Part shown: positions 1 through 8,791 of the stretch, one piece after another
Numbering within the stretch: the first letter of the stretch is position 1
Layout: each line of letters opens with the position of its first letter
Translations under genes and position numbers: made by a program
The notes under the pieces: model-generated
What the model saw: only the letters and a program-made list of their open reading frames with translations
The model's database searches: none
What the model was told of the DNA's origin: nothing
NCBI GenBank assembly: GCA_026260175.1
Contig: JAKCWW010003760.1
Span: forward strand, 6,871-27,292
From: Reticulitermes lucifugus
Taxonomy: Eukaryota > Arthropoda > Insecta > Blattodea > Rhinotermitidae
DNA length: 20,422 nt
Reading direction: 5' to 3'

Positions 1-256
1 GGAGACCTGAGGGAAGGAGACCACTTGGAAGATCCAGGCTTAGATGGGAGGATAATATTAAAACGGATCTTCAAGAAGTGGGATGCAGGGCATGGACTAG
101 ATTGATATGGCTCAGGATAGGGACAGGTGGCGGGCTCTTGTGAATACGGTAATGAACCTATGGGTTCCATAAAATGCGAGAAATATTTTTACTAGCTGAC
201 TACCTGTTAGCTTCTCAAGAAGGACTCTGCTACATGGAGTTAGTTAGTTAGTTAGT
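1..256 (+). mobile_element. 3' end of a non-LTR retrotransposon (LINE), frameshifted C-terminus
   Basis: This is the tail of a LINE polyprotein followed by a short 3' UTR. Frame 3 from base 3 reads [11 protein letters not shown], then RWEDNIKTDL; the R-W-E-D-N-I block is typical of the extreme C-terminus of RTE-like endonuclease/reverse-transcriptase proteins. Near 90-105 the frame shifts by one base, and frame 2 continues as IDMAQDRDRWRALVNTVM, ending NLWVP at a TAA at 170-172. The untranslated part runs to about 237 and ends in a (GTTA)n-type tail at 238-256. The same coding end, UTR and tail occur on the minus strand at 13414-13707, which supports the boundary. The 5' part lies outside the window, so the TSD cannot be tested. 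The frameshift makes this copy dead. Repeat identity is firm; the exact clade is inferred from memory. Confidence 0.85.
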
Positions 257-1500
257 TTCTCCAGTCAAGCTCAGGATTAGAACCTTGGTGTAGGCCACGA
301 CTGGCCTCTTCAAAAGCTCTTTCATCTTATTTGACTCGTGCAGTCTCTACAGTTGGAACTGTAAGTCTATAGACAGTCTTCTGGTTTTGAAGCTAGTATT
401 CACACAACTGCTGGAGAACTTCGCCAATTTTTATGCAACCCAACAGACCATTACCGCTTTCACAATGGCCTGTCACTGGGCTAATCCTGAAACAATTAAA
501 AAATGATACAGAGTCTTTATGAACCTTCCAATACGTTTTTCTGCTTGAAGATGCATTGTATCAGCTGCATGATTTATGTCATTTGTGGTTCATGGAGTGA
601 ATTGTATAATGAATAGTTTTGTTCAAGGGCTAAGATTCTATTGTGTTTTGGGTTTTTGTAAACGATTTCTCAGCTAGAATGTTTATTTAGACAATAATAT
701 AGAGTGGCATGGTCGCATGATCATGAGTGATAAATATGTAAGGATTTTAGAAGTTATAAATTGCGTGTTTTAAAGTAGTATTTTGGCATTCTTTTGACAG
801 CCTGAGGGAAAAGTTTGTTATGAAGCGATCTGCTCATTTTATTCTGAGTTCTGGAGGGATAACAAGTGGATGCGAAGCAGGACTGATACACAGCATGGTA
901 ACGATTGGCAATACTGAATCGACTTTCGATCAGTTTCAATATCGGAAGTTGAGTTTATGAGCAAAATACCAATATGAATTTCATTAAGCTTTGCACAATG
1001 TAGTCCATAAATAAATAACATACATGTTGGGTCTCAATGTAATGCTACCATCCAAAGCACAGGCACTTAATGAAGTCCTACATGCCAAATCAGTAATGAG
1101 ATTATTACCTCTGTCAGAGTCAGCGGAGTTTGTTTTCTACATTACATTAAATATGAGTAAGCCGCAGTTTTAGACTTGATTGGGCCTCACATTTCTTACT
1201 GCCTTCTTCTTGTCCTTCATTTATCCTAGTTCTTCTTTCGTTCACTGTTACAACCTACTTGCACTTAAAAACTGAAGTACTATAAGCAAAGATACAGGGT
1301 AACTTTAATCACATTTGTATATTAAAAGGGTCTTAACCACTTTATGTGCCCGTATGTATGAATTTGGCCGTGTAAACACAAACCCACCCACCCATCCCTT
1401 CGTTAGCCGGGGCAGATATTAAGTATGCATAAGCTGCACCTTCACTCACTCATTCACTGTGACAATTGTTCCTTTACATTTAACCAGCATATATAAACAG
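257..1500. other. No recognisable gene or repeat
   Basis: This is AT-rich DNA with only short frames, interrupted by stops on both strands. I see no domain motif, RNA fold or terminal repeat. Two overlapping minus-strand frames near 754-1021 (about 60 codons each) look like chance. Confidence 0.5.
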
Positions 1501-2405
1501 GATGTTCCGCAACTCAATGGCCAAATTCAGGACCGTGTTCTACAAGTGATTTGGAGTAAAAAATGTCCAATAAATATATTTTATTTCGACATGCACTAGC
1601 TTATTGTAGCACGCCATTTCCTGATACTCCACACCATACACCAACTGAAAATCTTTGTTGAAAATGGTACTCTGTTACCTGGTGTGAATCTTCCTGTGCC
1701 CAAATGTGCGAATTACCCGCGTTGATAGTATCATCCCAGGCAAATTGAGCCTCATCCGTGAAGAGAATATCAGGCAGGATTTGTAGCCGTAGTTGCAACC
1801 TTTCACAAAATCGTACATTGTTCGTGTGATATCCCGGGAAAAGGTGTTTTACTCTTTGAAGGTGAGGCAGATAGAAACCATCATGGTACAAAATTCTCTA
1901 AACCTGTGTCTCCGCTACACCAGTCATGCTGGGAATACTGTGTATATTTGTACTTGGGCTCGGTTGCACTGCAGCCAGAACATCACCTTCTTCATGCCGT
2001 TGTTTGTCACATTCTGAATTTTCTCGTGGGAATGAACCAGTGTCCCTCAGAAGTCTGTGCACGGTTTCAAATGTTTGCGATGTGGGTAACGTTCCTGGTT
2101 TTTCACAACAGTAGCCTTACCATTTCTATTGCAGCAACCGTATACAAAGCATGTCGGCGGCATACGTATTATTCATTTGTAAACGTGTTAGGTATTTTGA
2201 TACGGCAACGCATACTTCAGCACAGCACAGCCACTAGCTAAGACAGTGTAGGTACAGCAACTCGATCAAGTTACTGCAGCGCTAGATCACTTCACTAGTG
2301 CGTAATTTAAAGAATGTCGAAACGAGCTGCAGTCTATTAACATTATCTGATTCACATAACCTGTAGAATACGCTCCTGAATTTGGGCCATTACGTGGAGG
2401 CGTAG
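1501..2405 (-). mobile_element. Decayed Tc1/mariner-like DNA transposon with imperfect terminal inverted repeats
   Basis: A transposase relic on the minus strand is bracketed by inverted sequences. The left end (1501-1531), read as reverse complement, begins CCTGAATTTGGCCATTGAG. The right end (from 2375) reads CCTGAATTTGGGCCATTACG. The first 16-17 bases match with one inserted G and then drift apart. The left end also carries the motif TTCCGCAACTCAATGG, which I associate with the ends of this insect transposon group. No clear TA duplication can be placed at the edges. The element spans about 0.9 kb, too short for a full coding unit, so it is internally deleted. The family assignment rests on the enclosed transposase. 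The exact ends are uncertain by tens of bases. Confidence 0.7.
1601..2195 (-). pseudogene. Transposase relic, Tc1/mariner/IS630-like with a DUF4817-like N-terminus
   Basis: The longest open stretch (1601-1891) reads YHDGFYLPHLQRVKHLFPGY, then FCERL, then ILFTDEAQFAWD, then NSHIWAQEDSHQ, then FSVGVWCGVSG. FTDE at about 1748-1759 is the first catalytic Asp of the DDE/DDD fold. N-SH-W-E and F-V--W-G are conserved in this family. Upstream (higher coordinates), an amber codon at 1898-1900 replaces the Trp expected in VWRIL. The frame before it reads FETVHRLLRDTGSFPRENSE. Further upstream, fragments in shifted frames (ADMLCI, YGCCNRNGKA, YPHRKH) resemble the DUF4817-type N-terminal region. Translation stops after NGVLQ, so the second and third catalytic acidic residues are missing. 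At least two frameshifts, one nonsense codon and a C-terminal deletion make it non-functional. Plus-strand frames here are antisense shadows. Confidence 0.8.
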
Positions 2406-2783
2406 AATATTTCTCAGAATTTATTATACGTATTTTACGCACTGAGAATTGTTTCACGAGCTTTAGTAACGATGGAACACTGACCGTCACCTGCAGCACC
2501 ACTGCCTCTACTTCACCTACTGAAGTATATACACATATTTTTTGCTAAGGTTAACAAGTATGAACTGACCCAGCATTGGCAAGTTTTGAAATTTCTGCAG
2601 CGGCGTGGTTGAAAATTCTTTTCGCCTGGGATAGAATGCTACGCCACTGTGAGACCTAGCATGATATTTTTTATACAGGAACTACAAACACTTTTAAGTA
2701 CATGAGCTTCAGAGGAGGGAGAGAATATATTTTGTAAACATCTTATTCACATTTAGAACTCATAACGCTCTGTCATTGTTCTA
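2406..2783. other. No recognisable feature
   Basis: This is unique-looking AT-rich sequence between the transposon remnant and the first SINE. I see no coding signal or terminal repeat. Confidence 0.45.
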
Positions 2784-2795
2784 TAATGTGCCATT

Positions 2796-3065
2796 TTTTC
2801 TGTGGCGCTACAGCCAAAATCGGTCCTAGGCCGCCTCGTTTTGGCGTTTCTAGGTCACACACAATTAGACATACACACACACACCGACACCCGGAAGGAC
2901 TCCTCTGAACGAGTGATCAGCTCGTCGCAGAGGCCGCTACCTACACAACACACAGCAAACATAACAGACGAACAGTCGTGCCCTCAGCGGGATTCGAAGC
3001 CGCAATTGCAGCAGTAATGCGGCCTTAGACCTACGCCTTAGACCGCACGGCCACCACGATCGGCC
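2796..3065 (-). mobile_element. tRNA-derived SINE, copy 1, with target-site duplication
   Basis: On the minus strand it begins GGCCGATCGTGGTGGCCGTG. The A-box-like TGGCCGTGCGGTCTAAGG lies at about 3036-3053, and a B-box-like GCTTCGAATCCCGCT at 2986-3000. These are the two internal RNA polymerase III promoter boxes of a tRNA-like head. The body contains a (GT)n run. The 3' part reads GGCCTAGGACCGATTTTGGC, then TGTAGCGCCACAG and an A-rich tail. The flanks TAATGTGCCATT (2784-2795) and TAATGTACCATT (3066-3077) match at 11 of 12 bases and are the likely TSD. The same head recurs at 19018 and 20364. Its 3' tail resembles the insert at 7048-7119. A plus-strand frame at 2802-3017 is a shadow of this repeat. 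Confidence 0.87.
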
Positions 3066-3077
3066 TAATGTACCATT

Positions 3078-3830
3078 ATTCTATGGAAAATAATATATGA
3101 ATGTTTTTCCTCTGTGTTTGAGACGTACGTGTAAAAATCCAGTCTCGGGGGGGGGGGGTACTAACAATAAAATTGTTACTGAAGGTTTTGACATTAACCA
3201 GATAAACTGATATAAATATAATGACATGTTCCAGTTGAGTTGTCACAGTAAATCAGCTACATAAGTTAAAATTGTATACTGTACTAAAAATTGTACGAGT
3301 ACACCGAAGATTTTTGCTGAAATATTTTACTTTGTCGCAAATCGTAATTGTCGCAGGCCTCATACATTTATATTTATTTCGTTCGTTGATTGCTCTTGAG
3401 GATGGGGGCTAAGTGGTAAGCTTCAAGCCCCGGCCGCCGTAACTCTGGAGAAAGAGCCTCCTGTACCCAATTAAATGGAAGTTACTTAGCATTAAATATC
3501 CCTTCTTACAGATGATACAGGGTTTAACTCTTTGGTGGATAGCGCTGTGTGTCGGAATGTTGAACCGCTTTTGTCGGTCCATTCGTGCCATATGGAGTTC
3601 AACGGACGGTGATGTGTTCGTGGGGCAGAGACTGGGACGGTAGGCATTTGATTTATTTGGAGCTGTCCTAAAGCAAATGGGGTTGGGAGACAGAAGTATT
3701 TGGAGTAAAGTTTGGGGTTATCAGAAGGTTCGGTTCAGTAAGCACGCTGCTTCGACGACGCTGTCTCTGGACTTACTTCGCTCTGGTATTATTATTTCGT
3801 TCCCTTCCGGTGTAGCTTCGTCCATGGTTT
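3078..3830. other. No gene seen; contains a 12-G homopolymer
   Basis: This is intergenic sequence with no supported coding frame. Bases 3147-3158 are an uninterrupted run of twelve G, which could be a real G-tract or a length-uncertain homopolymer. The minus-strand frame at 3409-3591 shows no family signature. Confidence 0.45.
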
Positions 3831-3842
3831 AAGCAGGGAACT

Positions 3843-4118
3843 GAGCCGTGCCATGGCTCAGGCGGTTAGTCGCCTGCCTCTCACCGCGGAGGCCCGGGTT
3901 CGATCCCGGGTCCGTCCATATGGGATTTGTGGTGGACAAAGTGACGCTGCGACAGGTCTCCCCGAGTACTTCGGTCTTCCCCTGTCAATTTCATTCCACC
4001 GGTGCTCCATTACACGGAAACACGAAGAAATTATTCATCTTCATCACATGGTTGCACAATAAGCCTCAAGGCTGCGGTGCGTCCGTAGCATCTGCTGCGG
4101 GGCCCTTCATAAAAAGAA
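3843..4118 (+). mobile_element. tRNA-derived SINE of a second family, with probable target-site duplication
   Basis: The head has an A-box-like ATGGCTCAGGCGGTTAG at 3853-3869 and a near-perfect B box, GGTTCGATCCC, at 3897-3907, flanked by the self-complementary CCCGGG bases expected of a T-arm. It is followed by a non-tRNA body (sugar-anticodon structure is no longer evident) and an A-rich end, CATAAAAAGAA. The flanks AAGCAGGGAACT (3831-3842) and AAGTAGGGAGCT (4119-4130) match at 10 of 12 bases and are the likely TSD. The head differs from the SINE at 2796, so this is a separate family. Two overlapping plus-strand frames of 69 and 94 codons starting near 3848 run through it and are not proteins. 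Confidence 0.85.
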
Positions 4119-4159
4119 AAGTAGGGAGCTAATCGTCATTTACTTACGTTATGGTACTT

Positions 4160-4417
4160 GATGCAGTCGGTACGGGCTGGATGGTCTGGGGATCCAATCC
4201 CGGTGGGGCTGAGGTTTTCCTCAACCCGCCCAGACAGGCCCGGGAGCCCACCCAGCCTCCTGTCCAATGGGTACCGGCTCTCTTTCCCGGGGACAAAACG
4301 GCCAGGGCGTGACGTTGACCACCCACCCCCATCTATCGCCGAGTTAAAGAAAGAGTAGAGCTATACCTCTCTTCCCCCTCTGGACCTTCATGGCCTGTTC
4401 TTGGGTGAACTTTAACT
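4160..4417 (+). mobile_element. SINE-like interspersed repeat (third family), fullest copy
   Basis: A B-box-like GGATCCAATCC lies at about 4190-4200. The body is GC-rich, with CGCCCAGACAGGCCCGGGAG and GGGTACCGGCTCTCTTTCCC blocks, and the 3' end is TTCATGG, then a TTTAACTTTA-type tail. The flanks TTATGGTACTT (4149-4159) and TTACGGTACTT (4418-4428) match at 10 of 11 bases, which fits a TSD. Parts of the same repeat recur at 14569-14690 (front half) and 15979-16155 (back half), so it is dispersed. The A box is unclear, so a tRNA origin is likely but not shown. It lies only about 30 bases after the previous SINE. Frames on both strands across it are shadows. Confidence 0.8.
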
Positions 4418-4428
4418 TTACGGTACTT

Positions 4429-7033
4429 TGTGATTTTGTTGTGTGTTTGATAAGGTGTCAGTTTTCTTGTATTGTGCATGCCTGCCGTCTTGGTAGAGAG
4501 ACGTAGGTTGTGAAGACGTGCAGGGAATTTATTTTGTTGTAATTCTGTTGAGAACGTAACAGCAGGAGTACTTATTTTGTGAGATTTGTTAGCGGATTCA
4601 GAATGGATTTCAGAAAGTGGGGGAGCTGACCCGTGGGAATGGCCTTTTTTCTTTGGGTTTAAAAGCAAATGTACCTGATACAGTATAGAGATATTACTTA
4701 TTCCGACACCTGGCATCGCTCTTTACTTTGTAAGAGCGTTTCGAGTGACGGCATGCAGTACAGCCCTCTCCGCCACTGTCAATTTGCGGTGAGTTGGGTC
4801 GACTCTTTTTAGTTGAACCTATTGCAGTTGATATTATTTTTTACACATCATGTTCTAAGAAGGCTATGATAATATTTTATTATAACAAATGTCGGATGTT
4901 TTATAACTTAGCGAGCCGACGGGAAGTGACTAGCGACAGTTGTCAGATAAAAAGTGTCCTTAGATTATTATATATGTTTTGTTTTGTGTCGTTTGTACAG
5001 TTTTTAAGTTACGATTGCATAAAGAACGTGTTTCTATTAATTGTTATAAATTTTTTTAGTTTTCTAGTATACATATTTTTTACTGCAGTGTTAGCCGTCG
5101 CAGCGCGGAGGCACCATATTGACGACATGAAACTGGAATCTAACAGTTTTATCATGGTTATAAAGAAGGTTTCAGCTCATGCAAATTATCAGGAGACGAC
5201 AGAGGAGTGAAATGTTTGTTAATATTTATTGATCTCGATTTAAATGTTCATATTAACAACTTTACATAGAGATAAATATTTAACGGCCGTTTCTCCCCAC
5301 TTCTTGGGCAACCGGCGGAAGGAATAACAGTAGTTACATATCAGTACGTTAATAAAAACTTATTAACTGAAAGTACTTCAACGGAACTATTTTCTTACGA
5401 ACAAATGAGAACACTTGGTTTAAAATCCCAGATGTATGAAGTATTTAATCAGATGTAGATAATTACTTGAGAATAACATTTGAACAATAACTAAATATAG
5501 GACAACAGAGACCGACTGTTGAGAATTTAATTTGCACTTGCTACATAAATTTGAATTCAGTCTCTGAAGATACATTAACGTTGTATAAAGATGTAATAGT
5601 ATTCTCATCAATCATGCTAAATATTTAATGGATAAGTCTGCCAAAGCCTCGATAACTTTACTTATTATTTGTCGTTTCTAACGGATTTTTAAATTGCAGT
5701 TCAGGCACCTTGATGTGAATATATGTATATAAGAATATTTCGCTTTTCCATGGGCTTCTTGACTTTTTGCAGTAGAAATGTAACACGTTCGTTGGATCAG
5801 TAAGTAGGAAAGACAGAGAAGGACACGACGTCTCTGTCATCAATTTTCAACGTCCAGTGAGCATCCCCACATCAACTCCTTCTGAGTATAAATCCCTCAA
5901 TTTACATTTCAAGATGGCGCTCTTATGTGTTCAGAAATGTCTCCCTGAAGGTACGCAACCCGACACACATGGAATACATGATCAGGTTCGTCCTTCAACC
6001 GAGTTTCAAAATCGGGAAGATTGAATAGTAATGCCAGTTGGGAATTGTGACTAGGAGTTTGCGACGAAGACTGGCGCCTCACGTGTGAAACCATGAATAT
6101 CTAAAATTGGTGTTGGTAACATGGTTATTACGAATTAAATATCCACCCAACACCATGCGGGAAATTTTTATCAGACGCAGTTTCTCCTACTTGTAGTTAT
6201 TATAACCCGAATTCATATTGGTTTGAATTACGCTAGGAAATTTTACATATTTGCCTTTATATAAGACTCTTTTAAAAAAATTGTATTCTTTCGTTAAAAA
6301 TGCAAAAGGAGGTGACGTGACCTTTATTATTTATAGCGTTATAAAATCATATGTCTTAATATTTCGTGGGAAAAAACAGAGGATGATAGAATCTTACGTT
6401 ATTTAACAACACTGATTCTACTTCGAAGATTATGTTGCACCGGACGAGACGAAAAGATGGGCGTGAAGAATCGGGAGGGAGAGGATCGCGGCCTGTTTAA
6501 AAATATTCACATGGAGAAAAGGAAGAAGACCATACAGACACGGTCAGGACAGTCTGTGCCGAGACTGAAATTTGACGGGGTTGTACGCACTGAATTTTAT
6601 TAATAATTTATCTGAGAAAGTCAGACTTCGCTGTATTTACAAAATATTTAATAGGGTTGAATCTGTATCAGACAGTTGAAATTTATATGCAGTTCTCATA
6701 CCGAAATGGAAATAAGTATACACTAAATCCATCCGTCTGATGTTTAAGTTTCATTACTTGTCTATCTACTTCCACCCGAGGCCTCTCCGGAACACAGGCT
6801 TTCATATGTGTAGCCTGCATTCTGATATACTTTATATATATGCATATATGTGTGTAACTTTGTACTGAATTTGCCTTATTGAAAGAGGGACGAACACTCT
6901 TCCTTCATATAATAAAATAAACGCATTAATGTGTCATGCAGGTTTTGACAATTATCACCTTATATGTACTCAAGACTATCTTCAACATCCAATGAAAACG
7001 GGTCTGTCCTTCTTGAAAAATATTTATATACAG
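4429..7033. other. Long stretch without a supported gene
   Basis: No family signature was found in 2.6 kb. The longest frame (4794-5210, plus) opens at a TTG codon; its first ATG is at 4866, leaving about 114 codons. It is rich in Phe, Ile and Leu, as expected of AT-rich DNA, although it contains one strongly hydrophobic block that could pass for a membrane segment. The minus-strand frame 4333-4716 overlaps the end of the preceding repeat. Bases 6832-6855 form a short (AT)n/(GT)n-like run. I see no terminal repeat or pol III box. Confidence 0.5.
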
Positions 7034-7047
7034 TATATTCCATTTAA

Positions 7048-7119
7048 GCGCAGACCACGTAACCTCGGAAAGAGGAGGCCCAGGCCCATATAGGGCTGTG
7101 GAGCCATGGTTATTATTAT
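7048..7119 (+). mobile_element. Severely 5'-truncated retroposon 3' tail inside a perfect 14-bp target-site duplication
   Basis: The 72-base insert reads from GCGCAGACC through GAGGAGGCCCAGGCCCATA and GGGCTGTGGAGCCATGG to an ATT-repeat tail. TATATTCCATTTAA occurs immediately before (7034-7047) and immediately after (7120-7133) with no mismatch, so both insertion edges are exact. The AGGCCCAGGCCC...GGGCTGT-G-GCCA block with an (ATT)n end resembles the 3' termini of insect LINEs. It also closely matches the tails of the SINE copies at 2796 and 19018, so the insert could instead be a truncated SINE. The perfect TSD suggests a fairly recent event. Confidence 0.87.
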
Positions 7120-7133
7120 TATATTCCATTTAA

Positions 7134-7611
7134 ACTGCGAGATTTGAGGTACCCATAGTGGAGTAGCTGAAGATTCGCACCTTCTGGGACGTGAGGCTCT
7201 GTTAACACAGCATCACATTCCAGAAGGCGCTATCATCTCTTGTAGGCTTGTTACTGGAACCGAGATGCATAGAGAAAAGTTAAGGAAAAAAGGCGCAAGC
7301 TCTACTTATTGTTCAAGGAATGAGAATTGTAAATATAAAGACGTAAGTGTGTTTAAAGAATAAGTTATAGCTAAACCTAATGCCAGTACAGACAATAATC
7401 TTGGGTCCAAATTTGAGCGAATGCGCCTCCCTGTTTTCTGAAGTACTGCACGCAATATTGTACCTTTGTGCAGATCTGTACAAATTACATGTTGGAACCC
7501 TTTCCCATTCTCGAATAAAAAGCACGTGTTTCTTAGGTGGATCATTCCGTACCGAAGTGGATTAAGTCTTAATATAACAAACGTGTTTAGATTTTTAATT
7601 CGACGGGAAGT
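7134..7611. other. No recognisable feature
   Basis: Short overlapping frames occur on both strands (around 7306-7565). None shows a domain motif and they contradict each other, so I treat them as chance. Confidence 0.45.
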
Positions 7612-7829
7612 GAAACTGTTGACATGTAGAAGATATGTGAGCCTGCAGTCCTTGAAAATATTGACATCTAGGAGACAACGCGTGCCTGCAGTTATTCATA
7701 CTATTCACCTTTAGGAGACACGTGTGCCTGCAGTTCTTCATACTATTGACATCTAGGAAACACGTGTGCTTGCAGTCCTTGAAACTGTTGACATCGAGGA
7801 GACACGTGTGCCTGCAGTCATTGAAACTT
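7612..7829. repeat. 42-bp minisatellite, five copies
   Basis: The unit is approximately GAAACTGTTGACATCTAGGA followed by GACACGTGTGCCTGCAGTCCTT. The CCTGCAG landmark (CTTGCAG in the fourth copy) starts at 7642, 7685, 7727, 7769 and 7811, giving spacings of 43, 42, 42 and 42. Copies differ by several substitutions, and the first is the most divergent (AGATATGTGAG in place of AGACACGTGTG). Four units carry, or nearly carry, the palindromes CACGTG and CTGCAG. No coding frame runs through with a consistent peptide. Confidence 0.93.
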
Positions 7830-8663
7830 ATAGGCCGGTTACTTTTACAAATTCTTGTTTCTCTACAGTATTTTAATTTGATGTACTGAATAACATTTCA
7901 ATGGTAAAATAAAATTAAAGCCAAAATCGATGTGTGTATGAAGAGGTTTTACTAAAGACACTTCGAATTTGCTGCGATGAGGTATCAGCCGAACTCAGAA
8001 TTTGCTACGATCTCTAATTAACAACAAAATTAATGTAGTCTCAAGTCCGCAGCCCTACCCAGCAGTCTCATCTAGTTGAGAATTGTTAAAGTCGACTGCG
8101 CCAATTAACCGGATCGGAAACCCTTCAGCGCCAAGGGCACTTAATCCCGGCCGACTGACGTCACATCCATCTCCCGAGTACTTCCACACAAGAGAATGTT
8201 CGAGGCAGTACTTACTGCAAGACAGACGGATTTAACAGTTCTTTGCGATGTTGCGTATGATTCGCAGGGTTGTTCACGGTAGTTACATGGACCGCGATCC
8301 TTCTCAATCTTTTCGGAAACTCATTCATCGCCTTACCAATTTACCAGGAATTATTACAAGCTTGTCCTTTTACATGATAACGCTCTAGGTCCATTTTTGG
8401 AATGTGCTTGGTTTCGGTATCCTATTGAGTAGCGTTTTTCATAATTTTCCTTACCGATTCAAGTCAATGGAGGTGTCGCACATCCCAGTACCATTTAGGT
8501 GACGCCCACTTCCTTCCGCATCCTTACTTACCATTCATGATTACTTTTCATCATTCAAGGTTATGAACTTATTCAGATTAAACAGTGCGATAAGCTACAA
8601 ACAGAATAAAATCAATGAAGGTGGTGACTATGTGCTTATACAGTGGACCAACGAAAGGACGTG
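7830..8663. other. No gene seen
   Basis: The only structure noted is a 14-base direct repeat with one mismatch, GAATTTGCTGCGAT (7965-7978) and GAATTTGCTACGAT (7998-8011), too short to interpret. No conserved frame or terminal repeat is present. Confidence 0.45.
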
Positions 8664-8791
8664 TTTTTAAATAAATAATGCAGTTGTGTGACACCCCCTG
8701 AAGATGGCTTCCTAGAAAAGCCGAAACATACGTAGGGGTTTTTTATTAAACGTTTTAAAGAAACCTTATAATTTTTTAAATAAAAAGTGCA
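8664..8791 (+). mobile_element. Small repeat unit carrying a hammerhead-like motif, flanked by direct repeats
   Basis: TTTTTAAATAAATAATGCA at 8664-8683 and TTTTTTAAATAAAAAGTGCA at 8772-8791 form an imperfect direct repeat about 108 bases apart, bracketing the hammerhead-like fold at 8693-8739. The block after the right repeat (GTGCATTTAGTTGGTG) resembles the block after the motif at 14358 (GTGCATTTTGTTGG). This suggests a shared dispersed element rather than chance. A direct-repeat layout would fit the terminal repeats of Penelope-like elements or a partial tandem retrozyme copy, but no reverse transcriptase is present. The element type is inferred. Confidence 0.5.
8693..8739 (+). ncRNA. Hammerhead-ribozyme-like motif 1 (clearest copy)
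   Basis: Stem I pairs ACCCC (8693-8697) with GGGGT (8735-8739). The core CTGAAGA occupies 8698-8704. A single T (8705) is followed by stem II, GGCTT (8706-8710) with AAGCC (8718-8722), and a 7-base loop. GAAA is at 8723-8726. From A8726, ACATACGT gives a 2-bp stem III (AC with GT) or a self-complementary ACGT for dimer formation. A8734 is then the H nucleotide before the predicted cleavage point, immediately followed by stem I. This is the minimal type I hammerhead layout known from Penelope-like elements. The oddity is the unpaired T after CUGAAGA, where a stem II pair normally starts. Activity is unknown. Confidence 0.6.

Noticed and set aside
238..256. (TTAG)n run as an insect telomeric repeat
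   Set aside because: The insect telomere unit is TTAGG. Here the unit is four bases, and it recurs as the tail of the same LINE at 13414.
1793..2241. Plus-strand frames across the transposon remnant
   Set aside because: They are antisense to the clearly recognisable minus-strand transposase and have no signature of their own.
3843..3915. Genuine tRNA gene
   Set aside because: The A and B boxes are present, but no complete acceptor stem or anticodon arm can be folded. The sequence continues into a SINE body with a TSD.
3848..4132. Overlapping plus-strand frames of 94 and 69 codons as a small gene
   Set aside because: They coincide with the SINE head and body, whose A and B boxes and TSD explain the sequence.
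4333..4716. 127-codon minus-strand frame
   Set aside because: It overlaps the end of the repeat at 4160-4417 and has no domain motif; it is a chance frame.
4794..5210. Longest open frame in the window (138 codons, plus strand) with a hydrophobic segment
   Set aside because: It opens at TTG, with the first ATG at 4866. Composition is what AT-rich DNA gives, no motif is recognised, and no splice or promoter context is visible.
4918..7614. Shared CGACGGGAAGTGA at about 4918 and 7602
   Set aside because: A 13-base match between two places in 20 kb is expected by chance about as often as not, and the flanks do not align.
7965..8011. Direct repeat GAATTTGCTGCGAT / GAATTTGCTACGAT
   Set aside because: At 14 bases with one mismatch and 19 bases between the copies, it may be chance or a small slippage product, and no element lies between them.
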